Shown piece after piece: positions 9,157 to 16,799 of a stretch of DNA of 64,000 nt (position 1 is its first letter; each line of letters starts with the position of its first letter). The stretch is taken from the NCBI GenBank assembly GCA_937925855.1, contig CALAMO010000045.1, forward strand, positions 1 to 64,000, given 5' to 3'. A model generated the notes under the pieces. The model worked only from the letters and a program-made list of their open reading frames with translations. It did no database searches and had not been told where the DNA came from. The stretch is from an uncultured Thiotrichaceae bacterium (lineage in GTDB: Bacteria > Pseudomonadota > Gammaproteobacteria > Thiotrichales > Thiotrichaceae). The position numbers and the translations under genes were made by a program.

Positions 9157-10329
9157 TCATACCCCATTCCAGCCCGCGACCATTTCATCGAGTAAAGCAC
9201 GATGAAACTGATTGAAGCGCGCATTCACCCAAGCCTGAGCGAATTTATCTTCCACCTCGGTGCGTTCACCAGACAACGCTTCCATCACCGCTAAGCCACA
9301 GAAAGGCACATACGACTCCGCATAGCCACCCTCATGCACCATGACCAAACGCCCCGCACACAGGTCAGCGGCGACTGCCATCATCTGCTCGGTCATACGT
9401 CGGTAATCAGCGGACACCAGATTCAAGCGCGCCAACGGATCAAATTTGCTGGCATCAAAGCCACAGGCCACGATAATCAGCTCGGGCTTATATCGCTGTA
9501 GCGCCGGTAATACCAGCCGCTGCATGGCATAATCATACAGCTCGCCGCCCGCACCCGGCAGCATATTAATATTCAGATTATAGCCCGTGCCACTGGCCTC
9601 GCCCTGCTCGGCAAACGCACCAGAATCCAGCGGATAAGCATTTTCCTGATGCAGTGAAATCGTAAGCACATCAGGACGCGCATAAAATATAGACTGCGTG
9701 CCATTACCGTGATGCGCATCCCAATCGACCACCGCCACCCGCTCTACCCCGAAATCCGCCTGCGCCGCCTCAATCGCTAGCGCAATATTTGCCATTAAGC
9801 AAAATCCCATGGGCGAATCCGCCAGACAGTGGTGCCCCGGTGGGCGCGATAAAGCGTAGGCGTTGCGGTTACGGCCACTGAGCACATCGGCCACCGCCTG
9901 TTTGGCTAAGCCCGCAGACAGGGCCGCGATTTCATAGCTACCACGGCCAAAAGGCGCGACGGGGTGAATTGCGCCCCCACCCGCCGCGCTGAGGCGTTTA
10001 AATTCATCTAGATAAGCCGCACTATGGACACGCAACAGTTCCTGCGTTGTCAGCGGCACGGCGCTATGACAGTCCAGCGTCGCACTCAAACCGCTTACCT
10101 CCAGCAAACTTTTAAAACGGCGCTTGCTGTCTGCTGATTCAGCATGACCACCAGCCGCAGGCGGTTGCACCCAGCCGCCAACCGGAAAAACCAGTGCGTG
10201 CTCGCCGGTGCTGTGCCAAAAACAGTGTTCATCTGACAGGAAAGCGCTGGGCTTGGAAACGCCTGTTGACGCAGCGCTGAGCTCAGCGCTTGAACCCGGG
10301 CTAGGCTCAGAGATAAGTTGCGGAGACAT
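9157..10329 (-). CDS. Histone-deacetylase-fold amidohydrolase (class II type)
   Basis: A 390-residue zinc amidohydrolase of the arginase/deacetylase fold. The charge-relay dyad is RPPGHHCLADSPMGFC. The zinc ligands are the Asp and His of VVDWDAHHGNGTQ and the Asp of VACGFDASKFDPLARL. VMVHEGGYAE carries the transition-state region. The ATG at 10329 is preferred over an upstream TTG at 10335 because GAGG lies 7 nt before it. The N-terminal 45 residues are low-complexity Ser/Pro. Bacterial members deacetylate polyamines, acetoin-like compounds or other acyl-amides. Pairing with the HpbD-like gene suggests a small amide or amine substrate, but this is inference. Confidence 0.85.
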   Translation of the reverse strand: MSPQLISEPSPGSSAELSAASTGVSKPSAFLSDEHCFWHSTGEHALVFPVGGWVQPPAAGGHAESADSKRRFKSLLEVSGLSATLDCHSAVPLTTQELLRVHSAAYLDEFKRLSAAGGGAIHPVAPFGRGSYEIAALSAGLAKQAVADVLSGRNRNAYALSRPPGHHCLADSPMGFCLMANIALAIEAAQADFGVERVAVVDWDAHHGNGTQSIFYARPDVLTISLHQENAYPLDSGAFAEQGEASGTGYNLNINMLPGAGGELYDYAMQRLVLPALQRYKPELIIVACGFDASKFDPLARLNLVSADYRRMTEQMMAVAADLCAGRLVMVHEGGYAESYVPFCGLAVMEALSGERTEVEDKFAQAWVNARFNQFHRALLDEMVAGWNGV

Positions 10330-10448
10330 AAGCAAACCTCATGGTGCTGGCTGGATAAACTAAAACACGTTATAGCAACGGCACAACGCTTTGTCTAACA
10401 CTCTCCCTACGCTAGACTATGGCGTCAGGTACAAGTAGGGTTAACGCC

Positions 10449-11015
10449 ATGGATACTTTAGAACTGATACAAAAGCATACGCTGCACGGTCGGCGCGAGT
10501 TTAAGCTCGACGCTGAGGAGATTCACTACGTCATTCACTCACCGCTGCGTAACGACGCACTGAGCGTGGCACTGCACGTTTTGGATGCACAGCCGGTGCG
10601 TACCGGGTCAATCCTGGCCTTCGTCAGCCAGATAAACCGGGAACCTCTGGTCGAGCTAATTGTCGATAAACCGGATAAAAATAGCTTCGACTCGTTTATC
10701 GCCGCCCTGCAACAGCGTATTAGCGCCGAGGATTTCAGTCGTTTTCACGTCTCGGAGCAAGGCGTGCAGGTCGATCTCGCCCGGCTGGATGAGGCGGTCG
10801 AGATGTTACAGCGGTATGTGGATCCCACTGAAATTAACCCCCTACTTTCCGCCCTGTCTGCGCTCCAGGCTAGCCCCAAAGACATTGCGTGCCAACAACA
10901 GGTCGCAGCGGCTTTTAATGAGCTGGGCTTTGTGCAGGGACAGGTCCTCACCTATGCGCCCTACCTAACGCACCTGCTGTTTGGCAACGACGAACAGGGC
11001 AGTTTTTTAGGCTAG
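10449..11015 (+). CDS. Conserved-looking hypothetical protein
   Basis: A 188-residue soluble protein that I do not recognise. The ATG at 10449 is chosen because TAGGGTT precedes it, while the upstream in-frame ATG (10419) has no ribosome site. It begins MDTLELIQKHTLHGRREFKLD, alternates predicted strands and helices, and has no cysteine-metal motif, membrane span or signal. Codon use is like its neighbours. It is divergent from the deacetylase gene and 20 nt upstream of a glutaredoxin, so the two probably share an mRNA and the protein might be a redox partner or substrate. Confidence 0.7.
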   Translation: MDTLELIQKHTLHGRREFKLDAEEIHYVIHSPLRNDALSVALHVLDAQPVRTGSILAFVSQINREPLVELIVDKPDKNSFDSFIAALQQRISAEDFSRFHVSEQGVQVDLARLDEAVEMLQRYVDPTEINPLLSALSALQASPKDIACQQQVAAAFNELGFVQGQVLTYAPYLTHLLFGNDEQGSFLG

Positions 11016-11035
11016 GCGCTTTCTGAGAAAAAATA

Positions 11036-11338
11036 ATGGACGTAAAAGTAGAAGTATACGGCACCAGTAGCTGTAGGAAGTGCAGCAATGTGCGCCGCCT
11101 GCTAGACGAAAGGCAGGTCGCCTACCGTGATTATCTAATTGACCTCATGCCTTTAGAGAAAGACACTATGCTGCGCCGCAGCGGGCGCAAAAATTACCCA
11201 CAGGTCTTTATTAATGATAGCCATATTGGTGGTGAAGCGGAGATGATCCAGCTGGCACTGACCGGCCAGCTGGATGCACTACTGCTTTCTTCAGATACCC
11301 TTAATAGTAAAGACGACCGAACGCCCGACCTCGGCTGA
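11036..11338 (+). CDS. Glutaredoxin with CRKC active site
   Basis: A 100-residue thioredoxin-fold protein of the glutaredoxin 3 (GrxC) type. The active site is C13-R-K-C16 instead of the usual CPYC. The family segments YPQVFINDSHIGG (cis-Pro and glutathione groove) and the downstream AEMIQLALTGQLDALL helix are intact. The proline after the first cysteine is replaced by Arg, which in other members shifts the redox potential. Its last 48 bases overlap the 3' end of the convergent polysaccharide deacetylase gene. Confidence 0.88.
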   Translation: MDVKVEVYGTSSCRKCSNVRRLLDERQVAYRDYLIDLMPLEKDTMLRRSGRKNYPQVFINDSHIGGEAEMIQLALTGQLDALLLSSDTLNSKDDRTPDLG

Positions 11339-12664
11339 GTCGCGATAGAAAATGGCAACGTATTGTCTGTCAGTTGACTGTGGCTCAACCCTCAAGCCGA
11401 TTTTATCAGAGGCCGAGCCATGTGCATCCGCCCACGGCATTCCTGGCCGCCACTCACGCTCTCCCACTGGCACAATACCGATAAAATCGGTCACCAGACC
11501 ATCCCATTGAAAGCGTGCTTTTCCCTCATCAATGCCTAGAAAGGTAATTTTTGGACTGGCACTGGGCGCACTTCCACCAGAACCGCTTCCACCAGAACCG
11601 CTTCCCGCCACAACCACCACATTAGAACGTGCGACCCGAGTGAAATTTTTGTAAAGCACAGCGCGGTAGCTTGTGGGATCGGTGGCCTTCGGCACCGAAA
11701 TTTTAATCTGTCCGCTGGAACCAGAGACTGCTGCGCCAGGCATGCTGTTGTCCCATTCATCTTGCTCCACCGGCACAATGCCCACAAAGTCGGCTGCCAC
11801 ATTGTTCCAGCTGACTGCAACCTTATTACCACGGACAGTGGCATTGACATCAGTGCTGGCCTCACGCTTATTACCAAGCTGCCAGGCTTCTGCGAAAGTA
11901 TAAAATTTTAGCCCCATGTCCTTTGCAGCCGTAATGATACGGTTGAGTTTCTGCTTCCTGATACCAAAACGATGATCTGAATCAGGGCCTTTATTCTCTA
12001 AAATTCTGTGTGCATACAGAATAACAACTTCATTCTTAGTTTTGGCGCGCATGAAAGCCGATTCAATTTCGGATATTGGATTGCCATAGGAATTATCAAC
12101 ACCGTCGCCTGCTAGGACTTGGTATTCACTGTTTGGCCCATGGTAAATATCATCCATTTGAAACATCTTTTTGTTTTCATCGGCAAAGGTAGTTCTCAGA
12201 TAAGGGAAATACCGCCGCACCGCCGCATCATAAGTTTCGTTGCGCTCACCCGACGGATAGGAAAAACTGACCGGATGAAAGCCGTCAGCCGCCATATTGG
12301 CTATTGAGGGTATAATTTGATCATCCAAATATTCTTGGATGCGACCGGGATCAAAGTTGTAATCACCGGCTACTCCTTTATGACTGTAGGTGTGATTACC
12401 TATTTCGTGGCCCATAGCACGCAGGCGGCGTAGTTTTTTGATCTCATCATCAGAGAGCGTATGCCAATGGCTCACAAAGAACGTTGCCTTAACCTCAGCG
12501 TTGTCAGTGCGCTTGCCAAAATAGTCGTACCAATGATCGACATAAGTGTCGTCAAAACTTAATACAACCCCCCCAACATCCTCACTTTTCACCGCCTGCA
12601 AAGGTAAAAGAACAAGCGAAAAAAGCAAAAATTTGCTTAAAAATAACTTATTGAAAAATTTCAT
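11291..12664 (-). CDS. Exported polysaccharide deacetylase with two C-terminal Ig-like repeats
   Basis: A 457-residue carbohydrate esterase 4 type protein. Residues 1-27 are a signal peptide. The NodB domain follows, with metal/catalytic motif SFDDTYVD (D38, D39) and HEIGNHTYSH (H91, H95), plus a SYPSGERNETYD segment. The C-terminus holds two related ~75-residue beta-rich repeats (around 278-352 and 376-457), each with a F(V/I)GIVPV...EW...MP core, joined by a GSGSGGSGSGGS linker. A CRISP GAGGG ribosome site precedes the ATG. Likely acts outside the cytoplasm on an N-acetylated glycan such as peptidoglycan, chitin or an exopolysaccharide. Its 3' end overlaps the glutaredoxin gene by 48 nt. 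Confidence 0.88.
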   Translation of the reverse strand: MKFFNKLFLSKFLLFSLVLLPLQAVKSEDVGGVVLSFDDTYVDHWYDYFGKRTDNAEVKATFFVSHWHTLSDDEIKKLRRLRAMGHEIGNHTYSHKGVAGDYNFDPGRIQEYLDDQIIPSIANMAADGFHPVSFSYPSGERNETYDAAVRRYFPYLRTTFADENKKMFQMDDIYHGPNSEYQVLAGDGVDNSYGNPISEIESAFMRAKTKNEVVILYAHRILENKGPDSDHRFGIRKQKLNRIITAAKDMGLKFYTFAEAWQLGNKREASTDVNATVRGNKVAVSWNNVAADFVGIVPVEQDEWDNSMPGAAVSGSSGQIKISVPKATDPTSYRAVLYKNFTRVARSNVVVVAGSGSGGSGSGGSAPSASPKITFLGIDEGKARFQWDGLVTDFIGIVPVGEREWRPGMPWADAHGSASDKIGLRVEPQSTDRQYVAIFYRDSAEVGRSVVFTIKGI

Positions 12665-12701
12665 AGCACCCTCGTTTTAACCACAAAAAGCAATAAAATA
12701 A

Positions 12702-12716
12702 TTAATGGACCATTAA
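12702..12716. promoter_or_regulatory. 15-bp palindrome upstream of the polysaccharide deacetylase gene
   Basis: TTAATGG and CCATTAA flank a single central A, giving a perfect odd palindrome 38 nt before the deacetylase start, in an AT-rich promoter-like stretch. Size and symmetry fit an operator for a dimeric regulator. No regulator gene is adjacent. Confidence 0.45.
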
Positions 12717-12819
12717 CTAATTTTATCATTATTAATCAATGAGTTTGGGGGAAACCCAGTTCTCTTATTACGGTAAACAACTTAAAAAATTGTAGCGGTG
12801 GGTGTTATCACTGTGATGA

Positions 12820-12980
12820 TGGAAGGGCACAATCACCAGATGCAATGATCGTGCATACGCTAGGATTAACCGCTGGCAGCACTTGAGATAGAACATCTTA
12901 AAATCACGCAGGGCGAGACGCGGGCACAGAGCTTTTTGGCGCATAAACCAGATGGCGAACGGATTGAGATTGTGTCAGGT
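12820..12980 (+). pseudogene. Possible decayed glutathione S-transferase N-terminal fragment
   Basis: The 326-bp gap between the deacetylase gene and the oxygenase gene has no intact gene. On the + strand one frame reads LAALEIEHLKITQGETRAQ then SFLAHKPDGERIEI. This matches the pattern of a GST thioredoxin domain (…TKGETRTPEFLALNPNGKVP). An ATG-led piece MIVHTLGLTAGST lies just upstream in another frame, so a frameshift plus truncation is implied. The match is short and the assignment tentative. Confidence 0.35.
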
Positions 12981-12990
12981 CTATGGCTAA

Positions 12991-13986
12991 TCAGGCGCGC
13001 TCATAATGGTGCATATCATGCGGGCGCTCATCGCGCATTTCGGCGATGGTTTGCATCACATCGCGCACTGCCTCTTCTAGCTGGTCAGCGGCAGCCTGTC
13101 GGTCGGCGGTAAAGGCCATCTCATGCACCAAAGTCGCCAAGCGCTCCTTGGCGCGCCACGCACTGTGCTTAGCCCACTCCGCATACAGCGCTTCAGGGTC
13201 ATCCACCAGCGTTAAATCCTTATGCCGATGCTGATCGTCTAGCGCCGTATTAGTGGACACATAGCCATTCACCATGCTGATACGCTCGCCGGGTGCATTC
13301 AGCTTGGCCCCGCGATGCACGACCATATCGCCATGTAAGGCAATCGCATAGCCCGGCCCCATAAACGCTGGCGCTGCAACCCGTGCTGGCGGCGGCGTTT
13401 TACCGGCCTGAGCCAGCAGCGCCATCTCATGCTTGGTACCGACAAAATATTCGAACTGCCCGCCACTGAGTTGGGTCGGGTCTGTCACCATCATGACAAA
13501 ATCCAGCGGCAACGTATCGTGGTGCCATTTATCCACCGCTTTGGATAAATCCTCTGGGGTAAAATTCATATGGCCGAGGTGCAGCGGCATGGTATGCGGC
13601 GCGACATCCGTTTGGTAAATATCACACATAAGCTGGGTCAGCGACGGGTCAATACACAGATCACGCAGAAAGCGCGAGCGATAACAACCGCCACGCACCA
13701 TATTCTCAATCCGCTCACAGGAAATCGCATGCTGGCGCAGGCGGCGAGCACTAGCCAGTAGCACCGCCGCACCCTCGGCGGAGAGCACACGAAACGGTGA
13801 GGACACCGCCACCCGCGAAGCTTTGGTTTTGATTTCCTCTGCGGCGTAGCCAAACTCATCGAGATAGCGAATCGTGTTCGGCATTTCCAGCGCGAGGTGT
13901 TTGGCGGGATCAAACACCGGTTCATCCTCAAACCAAACATAGCCTGCGGGCGGCATCGCAGGAAAGGGGACGGCGGCAACAGTCAT
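12991..13986 (-). CDS. Predicted Fe(II)/2-oxoglutarate-dependent oxygenase
   Basis: A 331-residue protein in which I see a 2OG-oxygenase facial triad: H155-x-D157 in DKWHHDTLPLDF, H224 in DMVVHRGAK and R235 in GERISMVNGYVS. The ATG at 13986 is preferred to an in-frame GTG at 13995 because GAGGT sits about 8 nt before it. The C-terminal helix is charged and ends in MHHYERA. The gene is divergent from glcD and shares with it a promoter region containing a 9-bp inverted repeat. I infer a link to glycolate metabolism, for example an oxidative cleavage giving a two-carbon product. The precise family is not recognised. Confidence 0.7.
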   Translation of the reverse strand: MTVAAVPFPAMPPAGYVWFEDEPVFDPAKHLALEMPNTIRYLDEFGYAAEEIKTKASRVAVSSPFRVLSAEGAAVLLASARRLRQHAISCERIENMVRGGCYRSRFLRDLCIDPSLTQLMCDIYQTDVAPHTMPLHLGHMNFTPEDLSKAVDKWHHDTLPLDFVMMVTDPTQLSGGQFEYFVGTKHEMALLAQAGKTPPPARVAAPAFMGPGYAIALHGDMVVHRGAKLNAPGERISMVNGYVSTNTALDDQHRHKDLTLVDDPEALYAEWAKHSAWRAKERLATLVHEMAFTADRQAAADQLEEAVRDVMQTIAEMRDERPHDMHHYERA

Positions 13987-14005
13987 ACGGAACACCTCAT
14001 TAGTT

Positions 14006-14050
14006 AGCTGGACTCAACGCTTTAGACTGTATAATAAACCCAGTCCAGCT
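14006..14050. promoter_or_regulatory. Divergent promoter with flanking inverted repeat between oxygenase and glcD
   Basis: AGCTGGACT (14006-14014) and AGTCCAGCT (14042-14050) are perfect inverted 9-mers. They flank a perfect -10 box TATAAT (14030-14035, + strand) that is 110 nt upstream of glcD. The left arm overlaps the expected -35 position, so a bound regulator would block or recruit polymerase. Half-sites 36 nt apart, centre to centre, fit a dimer-of-dimers or looping regulator. Confidence 0.55.
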
Positions 14051-14144
14051 GCATTAGCGATTAGGATTACCAAAGAAAATAACGGCAATAGACAAGGCCG
14101 CCACAACCTTGTAACGTCTTAACTACGAGCAATAGGACAGCATT

Positions 14145-15629
14145 ATGACCGGAAACGCCCCCACCACAGACATCGCCATCACACAGCAGGATTTGGCCGC
14201 CGCCTTCCGCCGTTTTATCGATGCAGAATACGTGATTAGCGATGCGGAAACGCAGCGCGTGTATGAATGTGATGGGCTGGCCGCCTACTGTGAAATGCCG
14301 ATGCTCACTGTGCTGCCGGAAAACACAGAACAGGTGCAGCAGGTGCTGCAACTCTGTCACCAACATAATGTCCCCGTGGTAGCGCGGGGTGCAGGCACCG
14401 GCCTGTGTGCCGGGGCAACGCCTAATCAATATGGCGTCCTGCTGTCCATGGCGAAGTTCAGTGAAATTCTAGAAATCGACAGCGCAGCGCGCCTCGCTCG
14501 GTTGCAGCCCGGCGTACGCAATCTGGCGATTAGTGAAGCGGCGGCTGAATATGGCTTATATTACGCGCCCGACCCCTCCTCACAAATCGCCTGTTCGATT
14601 GGCGGCAACGTCTCGGAAAATGCCGGGGGCGTACACTGTCTAAAATACGGCCTCACCGTGCATAATGTCGTGCAGGTCAAACTGCTCACCGTTGAGGGCG
14701 AAGCGCTAACCCTCGGTAATGAAGGCCTGGACGGCTACGGCGCAGATTTACTCGCCCTAATTCACGGCTCAGAGGGTTTGCTGGGTATTATCACTGAAAT
14801 CACAGTCCGCCTGCTGCCGACACCCGAATGCGCCCAGGTTATTCTGGCCGGGTTTGCGTCGGTAAAAGCAGCGGGCGATGCGGTGGGCGAAGTGATTGCT
14901 CGCGGCATTATCCCCGGCGGCATGGAAATGATGGATAGCTTTGCCATAGAAGCAGCGGAGGCATTTGCACAGGCCGGATACCCAGTTGCAGCGGAAGCAT
15001 TATTGCTGTGTGAGCTTGACGGCAGCGTAGAAGAAGTAGCGGAATATGTCGACAGCGTCACCGCCATTTTCAATGAGCTGGGGGCCACCAGTATCCGCGT
15101 CTCACAAAGCGAGGCAGAACGCCTGTTACTGTGGAAAGGCCGCAAATCAGCTTTCCCCGCAGTCGGGCGCTTGTCGCCGGATTATTACTGCATGGACGGC
15201 ACCATCCCCCGGGGCCAGCTGGCGCATGTGTTAACTGAGATTAATCGCATGTCCACAGAATACGGCCTGCGCGTAGCCAATGTGTTTCACGCGGGCGATG
15301 GCAATTTACATCCGCTGATCCTGTTTGATAGCAGCATCGACGGCGAGTTTGAGAAAACTGAGGAATTTGGCGGGCGCATTCTTGAGCTTTGTGTCGCCGT
15401 CGGCGGTAATATTACCGGCGAACATGGCGTTGGGCTGGAAAAACTGCGACAGATGCCTGCGCAATTTAATGATGCGGAAATCAGCCAGTTCCACGCGCTT
15501 AAATTTGCGTTTGATCCCAAAGGCACACTCAACCCCGGTAAAGGCATCCCGACGCTGAAGCGCTGTCAGGAATACCGCACGCTAAAACAAAACGCTGATG
15601 CGGTACAGGGAGGCCATAAGCATGCCTGA
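14145..15629 (+). CDS. glcD: Glycolate oxidase subunit GlcD
   Basis: A 494-residue FAD-linked catalytic subunit that oxidises glycolate to glyoxylate as part of the membrane-associated GlcDEF complex. The FAD-binding PCMH domain contains VARGAGTGLCAGA and PDPSSQIACSIGGNVSENAGG. The C-terminal cap has VFHAGDGNLHP and GEHGVGLEK, typical of GlcD/D-lactate dehydrogenase. The ATG follows AATAGGACAGC. GlcE begins inside its last codons, showing tight coupling. Confidence 0.95.
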   Translation: MTGNAPTTDIAITQQDLAAAFRRFIDAEYVISDAETQRVYECDGLAAYCEMPMLTVLPENTEQVQQVLQLCHQHNVPVVARGAGTGLCAGATPNQYGVLLSMAKFSEILEIDSAARLARLQPGVRNLAISEAAAEYGLYYAPDPSSQIACSIGGNVSENAGGVHCLKYGLTVHNVVQVKLLTVEGEALTLGNEGLDGYGADLLALIHGSEGLLGIITEITVRLLPTPECAQVILAGFASVKAAGDAVGEVIARGIIPGGMEMMDSFAIEAAEAFAQAGYPVAAEALLLCELDGSVEEVAEYVDSVTAIFNELGATSIRVSQSEAERLLLWKGRKSAFPAVGRLSPDYYCMDGTIPRGQLAHVLTEINRMSTEYGLRVANVFHAGDGNLHPLILFDSSIDGEFEKTEEFGGRILELCVAVGGNITGEHGVGLEKLRQMPAQFNDAEISQFHALKFAFDPKGTLNPGKGIPTLKRCQEYRTLKQNADAVQGGHKHA

Positions 15630-16722
15630 TATAAGCACGCAGCTGCTCGAACAGGTACAGACCGCCCTGGCAGAACACAGCACGCTTGATATTAGAGGTA
15701 ACCGCACTAAGACGGCACTGGGCCGAGCCAGTGCGGCGGACAGCGTCCCACTCGACCTGCACGCACACAGCGGGATTGTTAACTATGAGCCGGGCGAGCT
15801 GGTGATGACCGCACGGGCCGGCACCACACTGGCGGAGATTGACGCCGCGCTGGCTGAACACGGGCAAATGCTGGCCTGTGATCCACGGCGCTTTGGCGGA
15901 CAGGCGACACTGGGCGGCTCACTCGCCACACACCAGTCTGGCCCAGCGCGGCCTTGGTACGGCTCACTGCGTGATCATGTCCTGGGAGTACGCTTGATTA
16001 ATGGGCGGGGTGAGCACCTGCGCTTTGGTGGACAGGTGATGAAAAACGTCGCCGGTTATGACGTGTCGCGCCTCCAGGCCGGTGCCATGGGCACGCTGGG
16101 CGTCTTGACTGAAATTAGCGTTAAAGTGCTGCCACAGCCAGATTATAGCCAGACACTGATTAAGACCTGCGATATTTTTGATGGGCACACACTCAGCCAG
16201 CAGCTGGCGAGCAGCACCAAGCCGTTGACGGGTATGACATGGGTCGACGATACGCTTTATCTGCGCCTACAAGGTTCCCAGCAGGCGGTGGCGGCCAGCA
16301 CCCGCCAGTGGCAAGAGGCTTATCAGACCACCGCCATAGAACCCGAGCAGGGCACGCAATTCTGGCAGCAGCTGCGCGAACATGAGTTGGACTTTCACCG
16401 CCAGCCCGCTGGACACAGCGGCAGCCCTAAACTCTGGCGCTTCTCCATCAATCCACGCACCGGGCCATTTCTCACCGGCGAGCGCTGGCTGGTTAACTGG
16501 GGCGGTGCGCAGCGTTGGATCAGCGGCGAATATGACCTGGAGACGCTAGGCGAACATGCGCAGGCGTCCGGCGGTGAAGTCTGTCTCTATGAAAGCAGCG
16601 ACGGTACAGAGGAACGAATGCTGATGACCCATCCAGCCCTGCGCCGCATCCAACAAAACGTTAAGGCCGCCCTCGATCCACGGGGTATTTTTAATCCCGG
16701 TCGGCTGTTTAGCTGGTTATAA
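15622..16722 (+). CDS. glcE: Glycolate oxidase subunit GlcE
   Basis: A 366-residue second FAD-binding subunit. The ATG at 15622 is preceded by AGGGAGG inside glcD and overlaps the glcD 3' end by 8 nt. Family features include GELVMTARAGTTLAEIDAAL, GGQATLGGSLATHQSG and GQVMKNVAGYDVSRLQAGAMGTLGV (the last two read across an FAD-binding fold). The C-terminus ends KAALDPRGIFNPGRLF. It is about the usual GlcE length. Confidence 0.94.
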   Translation: MPDISTQLLEQVQTALAEHSTLDIRGNRTKTALGRASAADSVPLDLHAHSGIVNYEPGELVMTARAGTTLAEIDAALAEHGQMLACDPRRFGGQATLGGSLATHQSGPARPWYGSLRDHVLGVRLINGRGEHLRFGGQVMKNVAGYDVSRLQAGAMGTLGVLTEISVKVLPQPDYSQTLIKTCDIFDGHTLSQQLASSTKPLTGMTWVDDTLYLRLQGSQQAVAASTRQWQEAYQTTAIEPEQGTQFWQQLREHELDFHRQPAGHSGSPKLWRFSINPRTGPFLTGERWLVNWGGAQRWISGEYDLETLGEHAQASGGEVCLYESSDGTEERMLMTHPALRRIQQNVKAALDPRGIFNPGRLFSWL

Positions 16723-16733
16723 GGAGTTGTCCC

Positions 16734-16799
16734 ATGCTTGATTCTCGATTGATGCCCGCCCTTTTCACCCGCTCTGCTGGCAGTCATTATGCATACTGA
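16734..16799 (+). CDS. Small ORF upstream of and overlapping glcF (21 codons)
   Basis: AAGGAGTT lies 6 nt before an ATG at 16734 that opens a 21-codon frame (begins MLDSRLMPAL) stopping at 16797-16799, 11 nt inside glcF in another frame. The true GlcF start at 16789 lacks its own strong ribosome site. The arrangement looks like translational coupling: ribosomes finishing the small ORF can re-initiate at glcF. Whether the peptide matters is unknown. Confidence 0.45.
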   Translation: MLDSRLMPALFTRSAGSHYAY

